DNA from: an uncultured Eubacteriales bacterium
GTDB lineage: Bacteria > Bacillota > Clostridia > Lachnospirales > Anaerotignaceae
Length of the DNA: 29,321 bases
Direction: 5' to 3'
NCBI GenBank assembly: GCA_934256695.1
Contig: CAKQPE010000015.1
Location: forward strand, 1-29,321
Below are positions 22,165 through 29,321 of this stretch, in pieces. Below the pieces are notes generated by a model that saw only the letters and a program-made list of their open reading frames with translations, was not told the origin of the DNA and did not search any database. Made by a program: the position numbers and the translations under genes. Each line of letters opens with the position of its first letter. Position 1 is the first letter of the stretch.

Positions 22165-24030
22165 TTATTTAGTTTCCGGTTTTTGCTGTCTGAAAAAACT
22201 GTAAACCGCTTCGGCAGAAGGTATGGTCATTCCTTCAACCTCAAGAAGTTCCTCTACCTCGGCATTTTTTATTTTTTCTATGCTTCCGAAATACTTTAAC
22301 AACGCTTTTCTTCTCTTTTCTCCTATAGTCGGTATGTGATTCAATACGGAATCCACCTGTGCATTTTCACGCAGTTTTCGGTGATACTCTATGGCAAACC
22401 GATGTACCTCGTCCTGTATTCTTGTTGCAAGCTTAAATCCTTCCGAGTTGGCAGGAAGGTAAATTTCTTTGTCCTCGTACAAAAGTCCTTTTGTACGGTG
22501 ATGGTCATCTTTAAACATACCGCAAATCGGAATATCCAGTCCGAATGATGCCATAACCAGCTTTGCTGCCTTTACCTGTGGTTTGCCTCCGTCCATAAGT
22601 ATAAGATCCGGCAGTCTTACAAATCCGCTTTCTTTTTTGTCCATACTGTCTTTGATACTATGATTTATTCGCCTTGTAAGTACCTCCTGCATACTGGCAA
22701 AATCGTTTGCACCCACAACTGTCTTTATCTTAAACTTTCTGTAGTCACTTCTCTTTGGTTTGCCGTTTTCAAATACAACCATTGCCCCTACGGAGAAAAA
22801 TCCCTGTATGTTTGAAATATCGTAGCTTTCTATTCTTTCGGGAACTTTTTCAAGTCCGAGAGCCGAACTTATCTCCTCAACGGCACCCTTAGTCTTTGCG
22901 TTATCACGCTTTATTTTTTCTCCAAACTGTTCAAAAGTAATAGATGCATTTTTATATGCAAGCTCCACAAGGTGTTTCTTTTCTCCTTTTACCGGTACGG
23001 TAAGTATTACTTTACTTCCTTTTAAATAAGAAAGAAAATCCGACACAGTCTCTTTTTCATCCTCAACAATATCCTCCGAAAGTATAAGCTCTTTCGGTAT
23101 AAAAGCCGTTCCGCTGTAAAACTGTTTTACAAACTCAGTTATAATTTCACTTCGGCTCATTCCTTCCGTATTGTTTATAAGAAAATGCTCTCTGCCCATT
23201 ACTTTTCCGTTTCTTACAAAAAACACCTGTATAAGTGCTTCATCGAAAGCACGTACAAAAGCTATTACATCGCTGTCATTAAGACCTGTGTTTGATATTT
23301 TCTGTCTTTGTTCTATGCTTTTTATATATTTTATTTTGTCCCTGTACTTTGCGGCTGTTTCAAACTCAAGTTTTTCCGATGCCTCATTCATTTTCTGTTC
23401 CATTTTTTTCAAAATATCATTGTGTTTTCCCTTCAGAAAATCTAAGGCTTCATTTACATATACGGCATATTCCTCTTTTGTTACATTACCTTGGCAAGGT
23501 GCACAGCACTGACCTATATGATAGTTAAGGCACGGTCTTTCCTTTCCGAAGTCTCTCGGCAAAACTTTTCTGCATTTTCTTAAAGGCCACATTTTGTTTA
23601 CCATCTCTATTGTTTCCTTTACAGCATATCCGTCTGTAACAGGGCCTATGTATTCCGCACCGTCTTTTTCTATTCTTCTTACCATAAAAACTCTCGGAAA
23701 AGTTTCATTTACGGTCACTTTTATATAAGGATACATTTTATCGTCTTTAAGCATAATATTATACTTTGGGCTGTGTTCCTTTATTAAATTGCATTCCAAA
23801 AGAAGTGCTTCTCTTTCGCTGTCCGTTACAATATATTCAAACTCGGCTATATGCTTTACCATGCTTATAACCTTAGCCGAATGATTTTTGTTTGACTGAA
23901 AATACTGACGCACACGGTTTTTAAGGCTTATTGCCTTTCCCACGTATATTATTTCGTCATCGGCGTTTTTCATTATATATACTCCCGGTTTTGATGGAAG
24001 CTTCTTTAATTCTTCTGCTATATCAAACAT
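22165..24030 (-). CDS. uvrC: Excinuclease ABC subunit C
   Basis: The protein has 621 residues, the usual UvrC length. It has an N-terminal GIY-YIG nuclease (PGVYIMKN...IIYVGKA, about 14-35), the cysteine cluster CLNYHIGQCCAPC (about 167-179), a UVR domain for UvrB binding near 200-235, the C-terminal RNase-H-like nuclease (ESYDISNIQG, LILMDGGKPQV), and a helix-hairpin-helix end (IPTIGEKRRKALL, LEVEGM). It makes both incisions in nucleotide-excision repair. GGGAGA lies 6 bases before the ATG. It is monocistronic by its terminator and lies upstream of hprK, a common clostridial order. Confidence 0.97.
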   Translation of the reverse strand: MFDIAEELKKLPSKPGVYIMKNADDEIIYVGKAISLKNRVRQYFQSNKNHSAKVISMVKHIAEFEYIVTDSEREALLLECNLIKEHSPKYNIMLKDDKMYPYIKVTVNETFPRVFMVRRIEKDGAEYIGPVTDGYAVKETIEMVNKMWPLRKCRKVLPRDFGKERPCLNYHIGQCCAPCQGNVTKEEYAVYVNEALDFLKGKHNDILKKMEQKMNEASEKLEFETAAKYRDKIKYIKSIEQRQKISNTGLNDSDVIAFVRAFDEALIQVFFVRNGKVMGREHFLINNTEGMSRSEIITEFVKQFYSGTAFIPKELILSEDIVEDEKETVSDFLSYLKGSKVILTVPVKGEKKHLVELAYKNASITFEQFGEKIKRDNAKTKGAVEEISSALGLEKVPERIESYDISNIQGFFSVGAMVVFENGKPKRSDYRKFKIKTVVGANDFASMQEVLTRRINHSIKDSMDKKESGFVRLPDLILMDGGKPQVKAAKLVMASFGLDIPICGMFKDDHHRTKGLLYEDKEIYLPANSEGFKLATRIQDEVHRFAIEYHRKLRENAQVDSVLNHIPTIGEKRRKALLKYFGSIEKIKNAEVEELLEVEGMTIPSAEAVYSFFRQQKPETK

Positions 24031-24070
24031 TTTTGTTTCTCCCGTTTAAAAAATATTTTTAAATTAATTT

Positions 24071-24099
24071 TTGTTAACCGTAATGAATAAGTATATAAA
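24071..24099 (+). promoter_or_regulatory. Promoter of the SpoVB-like flippase gene
   Basis: TTGTTA, a 17-base spacer, TATAAA, with transcript start near 24106. A perfect TTGACA on the opposite strand (24107-24112) may belong to the uvrC promoter, but its -10 is poor. Confidence 0.5.
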
Positions 24100-24125
24100 G
24101 AATAACTGTCAAGGAGACCGTAAAA

Positions 24126-25610
24126 ATGCGAAAAAACAGTTTTCTTATAGGCTGTTTCATACTTATGCTTTCTAATATAATAACCAGATTTATAGGCTTT
24201 TTTTACAGAGTTTATATGTCAAAAACCATAGGGGCGGAAGCTGTCGGACTGTTTCAGCTTATAATGCCCATATACATATTTTGTTATTCCGTCACTGCCT
24301 CCGGAATAACAACAACCGTTTCAAAACTTATTTCCGAAGAAAGTGCCAAAAATCTTAATTCCAACTGCAATCTTATATTAAAAGCTGCTCTTTCGCTTAC
24401 TCTTTTTCTGAGCCTGTCTTTGGGTGCGGCAATGTTTTTTTATTCCGATATTGCTGCCACACATTTCATAAAAGACATTCGTGCGGGAAACCTGCTTAAA
24501 CTTCTCAGTTTCTGTCTGCCATTTATGGCTTGCGGAAGCTGTATAAAAGGTTATTTTCTCGGCAAACAGACAAATATATTTCCTGCATTCTGCCAAATAT
24601 TTGAACAAAGTGTAAGAATGGTTTCTCTTTTTACGGTAATAACTGTTTTCTCACCCAAAAATATAACCTCAGCCTGTTCGGCAGCTGTAATATCGGTAGT
24701 TTTCGGTGAAGTTTTTTCATTTCTTCTCGTTGTATTTTTTCTTTTTATAACACAAGAAAACAACTGTCAAAAAAAGTCAACCCTTTCTTTATCAACAGTA
24801 TACAAAAAAATTCTTTCAATGGCAATTCCGCTTTCCTCATCACGTGCGGCAGCATCTTTTCTTTCTGCTGTCGAAAACATACTTATACCTCTGCGTTTAA
24901 GTATTTATGCCGACAGTGCGTATGCCATAAGCAACTATGGCTGTTTTACGGGAATGATAATGCCCCTTATACATTTTCCGTCATCTATTCTTTCTGCTGT
25001 ATCAACAACCATGGTTCCTGCCATATCAAAACAGCGTACCGCAAAAAAACAGCTTTCCGCACAGGTAACGGTAAACAGGAGCATATGCTTTACTGCCGTA
25101 TCATCGTGTTTTTCGGCAGTTTTTTTGTTCTGTTTTGCCGAAGAAATTTGCAATGTCATATATTCAATGCCACAGCTTGGAGAAATGCTCAAAATGATGT
25201 CTGTTATTTGTCCTTTGATGTATATTCAAATTACAACTAACAGTATTTTAAACAGCGTCGGAAAACATTTTCAGCTCTTTATAATAGGTATTTTATCATC
25301 TCTTTCAAGTATCGGTGCAATATATTTTATAATGCCCCTTTTGGGAATACGTGCATTTTTATACGGCTCTTTAATATCTTCATCGGTTGCCGTAATACCC
25401 GCCGTTTTTATATCCGATAAATTTTTCAATATAAAATATTTAATAATAAAATACCATATCATTTGTTTTATATGTGCCGTTTTTTCTTATACGGTTATTA
25501 CAAAACTATTTAACATTCCGTCCTTGGCTCAAATGTTTGCAATGCCGTTATTATACGCCGTTCTCCTTTTCCCTACAGGAATAGTTAAAGCAATAAAGCC
25601 TTCTCCCTAA
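24126..25610 (+). CDS. MATE/MOP-superfamily polysaccharide flippase, stage V sporulation protein B-like
   Basis: This 494-residue protein has about 12-14 membrane helices. It begins FLIGCFILMLSNIITRFIGF followed by YRVYMSKTIGAEAVGLFQLI, the typical opening of the SpoVB/YtgP/MurJ-like branch. Such proteins flip lipid-linked precursors; SpoVB is needed for spore cortex, whereas close paralogues act in vegetative wall synthesis, and the two are not separable by eye. AAGGAGA lies 8 bases before the ATG. The last codons (Lys-Pro-Ser-Pro-stop) lie inside a family C hairpin (25597-25620), so the C-terminus has apparently been reshaped by a repeat. Confidence 0.88.
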   Translation: MRKNSFLIGCFILMLSNIITRFIGFFYRVYMSKTIGAEAVGLFQLIMPIYIFCYSVTASGITTTVSKLISEESAKNLNSNCNLILKAALSLTLFLSLSLGAAMFFYSDIAATHFIKDIRAGNLLKLLSFCLPFMACGSCIKGYFLGKQTNIFPAFCQIFEQSVRMVSLFTVITVFSPKNITSACSAAVISVVFGEVFSFLLVVFFLFITQENNCQKKSTLSLSTVYKKILSMAIPLSSSRAAASFLSAVENILIPLRLSIYADSAYAISNYGCFTGMIMPLIHFPSSILSAVSTTMVPAISKQRTAKKQLSAQVTVNRSICFTAVSSCFSAVFLFCFAEEICNVIYSMPQLGEMLKMMSVICPLMYIQITTNSILNSVGKHFQLFIIGILSSLSSIGAIYFIMPLLGIRAFLYGSLISSSVAVIPAVFISDKFFNIKYLIIKYHIICFICAVFSYTVITKLFNIPSLAQMFAMPLLYAVLLFPTGIVKAIKPSP

Positions 25611-25620
25611 AGAGAAGGCT
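25597..25620 (+). terminator. Family C half-repeat acting as a terminator and carrying the flippase stop codon
   Basis: AGCCTTCTC and GAGAAGGCT form a 9-bp stem whose loop contains the TAA stop at 25608-25610. An A/T stretch follows. Confidence 0.6.
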
Positions 25621-25650
25621 AATTACAAAAATATAAATTTAGCGACCTTA

Positions 25651-25740
25651 AAGACCTTGGGGTTTCACCCCAAACCCTGAAAATTTTTTGAAAAAAATTT
25701 AGTAAAACTTTTGATAAAATGCAATTTCATTGCATTTTTA
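25651..25740 (+). repeat. Three-hairpin repeat H9, downstream of the flippase gene
   Basis: AGACCTTGGGGTTTCACCCC, then AAATTTTTTGAAAAAAATTT, then AAAATGCAATTTCATTGCATTTTT. It is paired with inverted copy H10. Confidence 0.8.
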
Positions 25741-25773
25741 GTAAATCCATTAACGAAAATTTTATAATTAACA

Positions 25774-25869
25774 CCAAAATACCGTGACTTTGTCACGGTA
25801 TTTTACTAAAAGTTTCGCTTGAGCCTTTTCAAAGGCTCACAGAGTTTGAGACAGAGTCTCAAGGTCTTT
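25774..25869 (-). repeat. Three-hairpin repeat H10, downstream of the cyclodeaminase-family gene
   Basis: On the minus strand: TGAGACTCTGTCTCA, GAGCCTTTGAAAAGGCTC, then hairpin 3 AATACCGTGAC...GTCACGGTATT. Hairpin 3 is different in sequence but has the same place and the same flanking A and T runs, so it probably terminates the operon. Confidence 0.8.
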
Positions 25870-25903
25870 GCTAAATTTTTATTTATTCAAATTTCAAAGT
25901 ACC

Positions 25904-26860
25904 TCATATAAACTCAAAGTATGTACCTATACCCTGTTCAACAGCCTGTTTATAAATACTTACAGCCATGGCGTTATCCTGTATTCCCATGCCTACTGTA
26001 TCGTACACTGTGATTTCTTCGTCATTTTCACGACCAGGCTTTTTGCCGAGAATAACTTCACCTATTTCGCCCACAATATTTTCGGCTGTAATAACTCCTG
26101 CTTCAATAGCGTTGTGTGTATCGCCGTAAAGAGTACACATATCAACAGTATCGTTATAAATCTTTGTTCCGTCAAAACAGCTTGTGTCAAGTTCCTGTTT
26201 GCCCAGTGAATCAACACCTATTTCCGTAATATGTGTTCCAGGTTTAAGCCATTTTTTGAAAATCTGCGGACCTTTTTTGGCAAGTGTAACCGATACTATA
26301 ATATCTGCATTTCTGCAGCCTTCCTCCACTGTTTTGCAGGAATGGAAGTTTACATTTGGAAAATCCTTTTTCATTTCCTCGATATATGCATCGTTTTCGC
26401 CTTCAAGGAAACCAAATACATAAACGTCTTTAAGGTCTCTTACCCTCATCGTTGCCCTTAAAGCGGCTTTGCCTATTCTGCCCGTACCGAAAGCAAAATA
26501 GCTTTTTGCATCTTTTCTTGAAAGATAGTTGTTAGCTATTGCCGCCCCTGCCGCTGTTCTGAGATTTCTTATATAATTACCTTCCATAATGCAAACCAAT
26601 TCCGTTGTATCCCCATCATAAAGTTCTACATAGTTATATGGGCCTGATGAAGCCTTGTTTGAAAAGAAACCCGAGTCCTCATTAAGACAGCTCTTAAAAT
26701 CGAAGCCTTTGCCTGTTGTGGGACTTAAAATATGCATAATAGGCGGCTGAACTACCTTTCCGCTGTTAAATGATTTATAACCTTCTTCTACTTTTTTATA
26801 AATATCGTCAAGGTCAATAAGCTTGCCAACGTCTGTGTTGTTAAGAAGCAATGTTTTCAT
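25904..26860 (-). CDS. Ornithine cyclodeaminase / mu-crystallin family protein (probable imine reductase)
   Basis: This 318-residue protein has an N-terminal substrate domain including GNYIRNLRTAAGAA (about 94-107), a Rossmann NAD(P) loop FGTGRIGKAAL (124-134), CRNADIIVSVT, ITEIGVDSLGKQELD and a late GEIGEVILGKKPGR. The family includes ornithine cyclodeaminase, alanine dehydrogenase, iminosuccinate reductase (BhcD), SbnB and ketimine reductases. It is the third gene after two PLP lyases that generate enamine/imine products, so an imine-reducing or amino-acid dehydrogenase role fits better than ornithine cyclisation; that is inference. GAGGAG lies 7 bases before the ATG, and the gap to the lyase is 36 bases. 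Confidence 0.88.
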   Translation of the reverse strand: MKTLLLNNTDVGKLIDLDDIYKKVEEGYKSFNSGKVVQPPIMHILSPTTGKGFDFKSCLNEDSGFFSNKASSGPYNYVELYDGDTTELVCIMEGNYIRNLRTAAGAAIANNYLSRKDAKSYFAFGTGRIGKAALRATMRVRDLKDVYVFGFLEGENDAYIEEMKKDFPNVNFHSCKTVEEGCRNADIIVSVTLAKKGPQIFKKWLKPGTHITEIGVDSLGKQELDTSCFDGTKIYNDTVDMCTLYGDTHNAIEAGVITAENIVGEIGEVILGKKPGRENDEEITVYDTVGMGIQDNAMAVSIYKQAVEQGIGTYFEFI

Positions 26861-26896
26861 TTTTAATCTCCTCTTTTTATGAATATACTTACTGTA

Positions 26897-27889
26897 TCAG
26901 TCCCCTGTAGGTTCAACGTGTTCGTCTTTGTAGAATTTTCCTACCAAGTCTATATCATAATTTCCCGATGTAAGAACACAGGCAACCTTTTCATCAGGAG
27001 AAACTTTTATTTTTCCTTCAAGAAGTGCGGCAATTACAACGGCAGATGTAGGTTCTGCAACAAGATGAGCATATTCACCTATAACCTTAACGGCTTCTGC
27101 TATATGGTCTTCGGAAACAATAACAATTTCATCAACATTCTTGGCAATTATCGGATATGGATTTTCTGTAGGATATGAACAGCCGATACCGTCTGCCAAA
27201 GAAGGCTGTGATGTCATTCTTGTAGGTCTTCCGTTAAGTCGGCTGAGATAATAAGCGCATGCAGCCGCCACCTGAACACCGATAACCCTTATATTAGGAT
27301 TGCTTTCTTTTATTGCCGTTGAAATACCGGACACAAGTCCGCCGCCGCCAATCGGCACTACTACCGTCTGAACATCAGGCAAATCTTCAAGTATTTCAAG
27401 ACCTATTGTTCCCTGTCCTGCCATTACATCATAGTCATCAAAGCCGTGAACAAGTGTATATCCGTGTTCCGCAATTTCATCGGCAACCTTTTTTACTCTT
27501 GCCTGATAATCCCTGTCCCAGAGAATAACGTGTCCGCCGTATTTTTCGCAGTTTTCGATTTTTGCTTTAGGTGTGTCATGTGGCATAACGGCATAGGCAT
27601 CAATACCGAATTTTTTGCCTACATATGCACATGCCGCCGCATGATTTCCCGATGAACTGAAAATAATGCCTTTTTTGCGTTCTTCATCTGTAAGTGTAAG
27701 CACCTTGTTAAAAGCTCCTCTTGCTTTAAAAGCACCTGTTTTCTGAAGCATTTCTGCTTTAAGATACACTTCACAGCCAAGTTTTTCATCAAGCTTGTCA
27801 ATGTTTAAAAGAGGTGTTTTTACCACATAAGGTTTAATTCTCTCTCTTGCTTCAAGTATATCCTCTAAAGTAACTGTTGTTTTTGCCAT
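26897..27889 (-). CDS. Threonine/serine dehydratase-like PLP lyase (copy 1)
   Basis: This 330-residue fold-type II PLP enzyme has no C-terminal ACT regulatory domain. The PLP lysine is K55 in KTGAFKARGAF. SSSGNHAAACAYVG, the phosphate-binding GGGGLVSG and TSGNYD near the C-terminus are present. Family members deaminate threonine, serine or 3-hydroxyaspartate, or racemise serine. The product here could be 2-oxobutyrate, pyruvate or oxaloacetate (via an imine). It is about the size of catabolic TdcB. AGGAGG precedes the ATG. It lies 46 bases after a close paralogue and 36 bases before the reductase gene. Confidence 0.9.
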   Translation of the reverse strand: MAKTTVTLEDILEARERIKPYVVKTPLLNIDKLDEKLGCEVYLKAEMLQKTGAFKARGAFNKVLTLTDEERKKGIIFSSSGNHAAACAYVGKKFGIDAYAVMPHDTPKAKIENCEKYGGHVILWDRDYQARVKKVADEIAEHGYTLVHGFDDYDVMAGQGTIGLEILEDLPDVQTVVVPIGGGGLVSGISTAIKESNPNIRVIGVQVAAACAYYLSRLNGRPTRMTSQPSLADGIGCSYPTENPYPIIAKNVDEIVIVSEDHIAEAVKVIGEYAHLVAEPTSAVVIAALLEGKIKVSPDEKVACVLTSGNYDIDLVGKFYKDEHVEPTGD

Positions 27890-27935
27890 AAGGATTACCT
27901 CCTAAAAGTTTATCCCATTTGATTTTTGAGTTTAT

Positions 27936-28931
27936 TTAATGCAGCTTAACTCCGTTTACTTCTTCGTCATTATAAATTTTTCCAAGTTTGTCTATATCAT
28001 AGTTTCCGCTTGTAAGCAAAGCACATACCTTTTCGTCTTTGTCAACCTTGACCTTCTTTTCCAGAAATGCCGCTATTACAACTGCCGATGTAGGCTCAAC
28101 TATAAATTTGGCTTTATCTGCAATAAGTTTAACTGCCTGTTTTATTGAATCTTCTTCAACAGTGACTATTTCATCAACATATTTTTCTATAATCGGATAA
28201 GGATTTTTGCCTACAGCAGTGCAAGAAATTCCGTCTGCCAAAGTTTCTTCTCCGTTAAAAGGCGGAGGTGTAGGTTTTCCTGCCATTCTGCTTGCATAAT
28301 ACGGGCAGCTTGCTGCCGCCTGAATACCGATTACTCTTATATTAGGGTTTGTCTCTTTAATTGCCGTAGAAACACCGGATATAAGTCCGCCACCGCCGAT
28401 TGGTACCACTACGGTCTGAACATCAGGCAAATCTTCAAGTATTTCAAGACCTATTGTTCCCTGTCCTGCCATTACACGTGGTTCTTCATATGGGTGTATA
28501 GGTACATATCCGTGAAGTTTCTCTTCTTCATATACCTTTTCCCATCTTTTGGCATATGATCTGTCCCAAAGAATAACCTCTGCTCCCATACGTTTGGCAT
28601 TGTTTATTTTTACCTTAGGTGCATCCTCCGGAATAACAACCGTTGCGTGTATACCCAACATTCTGCCTACATATGCACATGCCTGTGCATGGTTTCCCGA
28701 CGAGCTTGTAATTATGCCTTTTTCAAGTTCTTCCTTCGAAAGAGAAAGTGCGGTATTTAATGCACCTCTTATTTTAAAAGCACCTGTAAGCTGTAAGTTT
28801 TCCGGCTTTAAATAAAGTTTACAGCCCACAAATTCCTCCAATCGGCCTTCTTCCCACAAAGGTGTGCGTCTTATGTATCCGCTTATCCTTTCTTTTGCTT
28901 TTTTTATATCTTCTATTGTTAAAATTGCCAT
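27936..28931 (-). CDS. Threonine/serine dehydratase-like PLP lyase (copy 2)
   Basis: This is a 331-residue paralogue of the next gene, also without an ACT domain. The PLP lysine is K53 in LTGAFKIRGAL; SSSGNHAQACAYVG, GGGGLISG and TSGNYD are kept. The central block (VMAGQGTIGLEILEDLPDVQ onward) is nearly identical to copy 1, including 63 bases of exact DNA identity (28414-28476 and 27366-27428). The substrate loop after CPYYASR differs and has a four-residue insert, so substrate range may differ. AAAGGAG lies 8 bases before the ATG, and a strong promoter is at 28953-28981, making it first in the operon. Confidence 0.9.
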   Translation of the reverse strand: MAILTIEDIKKAKERISGYIRRTPLWEEGRLEEFVGCKLYLKPENLQLTGAFKIRGALNTALSLSKEELEKGIITSSSGNHAQACAYVGRMLGIHATVVIPEDAPKVKINNAKRMGAEVILWDRSYAKRWEKVYEEEKLHGYVPIHPYEEPRVMAGQGTIGLEILEDLPDVQTVVVPIGGGGLISGVSTAIKETNPNIRVIGIQAAASCPYYASRMAGKPTPPPFNGEETLADGISCTAVGKNPYPIIEKYVDEIVTVEEDSIKQAVKLIADKAKFIVEPTSAVVIAAFLEKKVKVDKDEKVCALLTSGNYDIDKLGKIYNDEEVNGVKLH

Positions 28932-28952
28932 ATTATCAACTCCTTTGATATA

Positions 28953-28981
28953 ATTATAATTCTGTTTGTTGCTAATAACAA
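28953..28981 (-). promoter_or_regulatory. Strong promoter of the lyase-lyase-reductase operon
   Basis: On the minus strand: TTGTTA, a 17-base spacer, TATAAT, with start near 28946, only about 15 bases from the ATG. Confidence 0.75.
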
Positions 28982-29002
28982 TTATCTAATAATATAGAAA
29001 AA

Positions 29003-29034
29003 GCCATAATGATTTATTATGGCATAATTTTTTT
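29003..29034. terminator. Terminator-like hairpin upstream of the lyase operon
   Basis: GCCATAAT and ATTATGGC form an 8-bp stem around GATTT, with a T7 run on the plus side and T5 on the minus side. It lies upstream of the promoter, so it is not an attenuator of the lyase operon; it may insulate it from minus-strand transcription arriving from beyond the window. Confidence 0.6.
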
Positions 29035-29065
29035 AGATCTTATAAAACTAATATAAATTTATGTA

Positions 29066-29160
29066 AGACCTTGGGGCGTTGCCCCAATACCCCACAAGCC
29101 TTTGAAAAGGCTTGACCTAAACTTCTAGTAAAATACCGTGACTTTCGTCACGGTATTTTG
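29066..29160 (+). repeat. Three-hairpin repeat H11
   Basis: AGACCTTGGGGCGTTGCCCC (a fifth version of stem 1), then AAGCCTTTGAAAAGGCTT, then AATACCGTGAC...GTCACGGTATT. No plus-strand gene precedes it in the window. Confidence 0.8.
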
Positions 29161-29185
29161 GGACTAAGTATAAAATTACCCATAA

Positions 29186-29234
29186 GCCGTCCCTGAAAGG
29201 GGAGGTGGCAAACCGAAGGTTTGACGGAAGGGTT
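29186..29234 (+). repeat. Dispersed repeat family B, copy 3
   Basis: GCCGTCCCTGAAAGGGGAGG, CAAACCGAAGGTTTG, ACGGAAGGGTT. It is inserted between H11 and H12. Confidence 0.7.
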
Positions 29235-29257
29235 TAAAAGCTTTGCAAATGGATTTA

Positions 29258-29321
29258 CAAAAAATGCAATGAAATTGCATTTTACCAAAAGTTTTACTAA
29301 ATTTTTTTCAAAAAATTTTCG
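29258..29321 (-). repeat. Three-hairpin repeat H12 (cut by window end)
   Basis: On the minus strand hairpin 2 (AAATTTTTTGAAAAAAATTT) and hairpin 3 (AAAATGCAATTTCATTGCATTTT) are present. Hairpin 1 should lie just past 29321. It forms an inverted pair with H11, which predicts a minus-strand gene ending just beyond the window. Confidence 0.7.

Noticed and set aside
29003..29034. Attenuator of the lyase operon
   Set aside because: It lies upstream of the strong promoter at 28953-28981, so it is not in the operon's transcript.
1..29321. CRISPR array suspicion from the many short repeats
   Set aside because: The repeats are dispersed, vary in stem sequence, are not regularly spaced and have no spacers or cas genes.

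Overview
The window looks like a chromosomal segment from an AT-rich, spore-forming Clostridia-type Firmicute, probably a Lachnospiraceae-like gut anaerobe. This rests on gene content and order: spoVG, a SpoVB-like flippase, the hprK / rapZ / whiA / HPr-like cluster, paired glgC-glgD, a Firmicute-type 6S RNA, strong AGGAGG-type ribosome binding sites, and several GTG or TTG starts. No phage, IS element, tRNA, rRNA or CRISPR array is visible. The species is an inference.

Layout: 1-3056 is a minus-strand set glgC-glgD-spoVG ending in a strong terminator. murC (+) follows after a repeat-rich gap. 5397-7222 carries a transaldolase-family gene and endonuclease IV (both -), divergent from a metallo-beta-lactamase-fold hydrolase (+, 7513-8499). 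8881-11354 (-) has a cytidylate-kinase-like protein, a GNAT acetyltransferase and class II fructose-bisphosphate aldolase. 11592-12233 (+) holds lspA followed at once by 6S RNA. 12473-14037 (-) is a tandem pair of type III pantothenate kinase genes, one of which has lost its key residues. 14952-16557 (+) has a CNNM/CorC-type CBS membrane protein and a small membrane protein. 16791-21858 (-) is hprK-ROK-murB-rapZ-whiA-HPr/Crh-like, linking carbon-catabolite signalling to wall precursor synthesis. uvrC (-) and a SpoVB-like flippase (+) diverge near 24.1 kb. 25904-28931 (-) is an operon of two threonine-dehydratase-like PLP lyases and an ornithine-cyclodeaminase/mu-crystallin-family reductase.

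Two themes stand out. First, nearly every long gap is built from a few families of dispersed, hairpin-rich repeats. The main one has three successive hairpins whose stems differ between copies while pairing is kept. At least 12 copies occur, often as inverted pairs filling convergent gene junctions, with one apparently inside the nfo 5' leader. Second, several genes look like degenerate relatives of enzymes beside or near working partners: GlgD next to GlgC, CoaX2 next to CoaX, an HPr with Asp in place of the phosphorylatable His, and a ROK protein with altered phosphate-binding loops. All function calls are by eye from motifs and context; no search or structure prediction was run.
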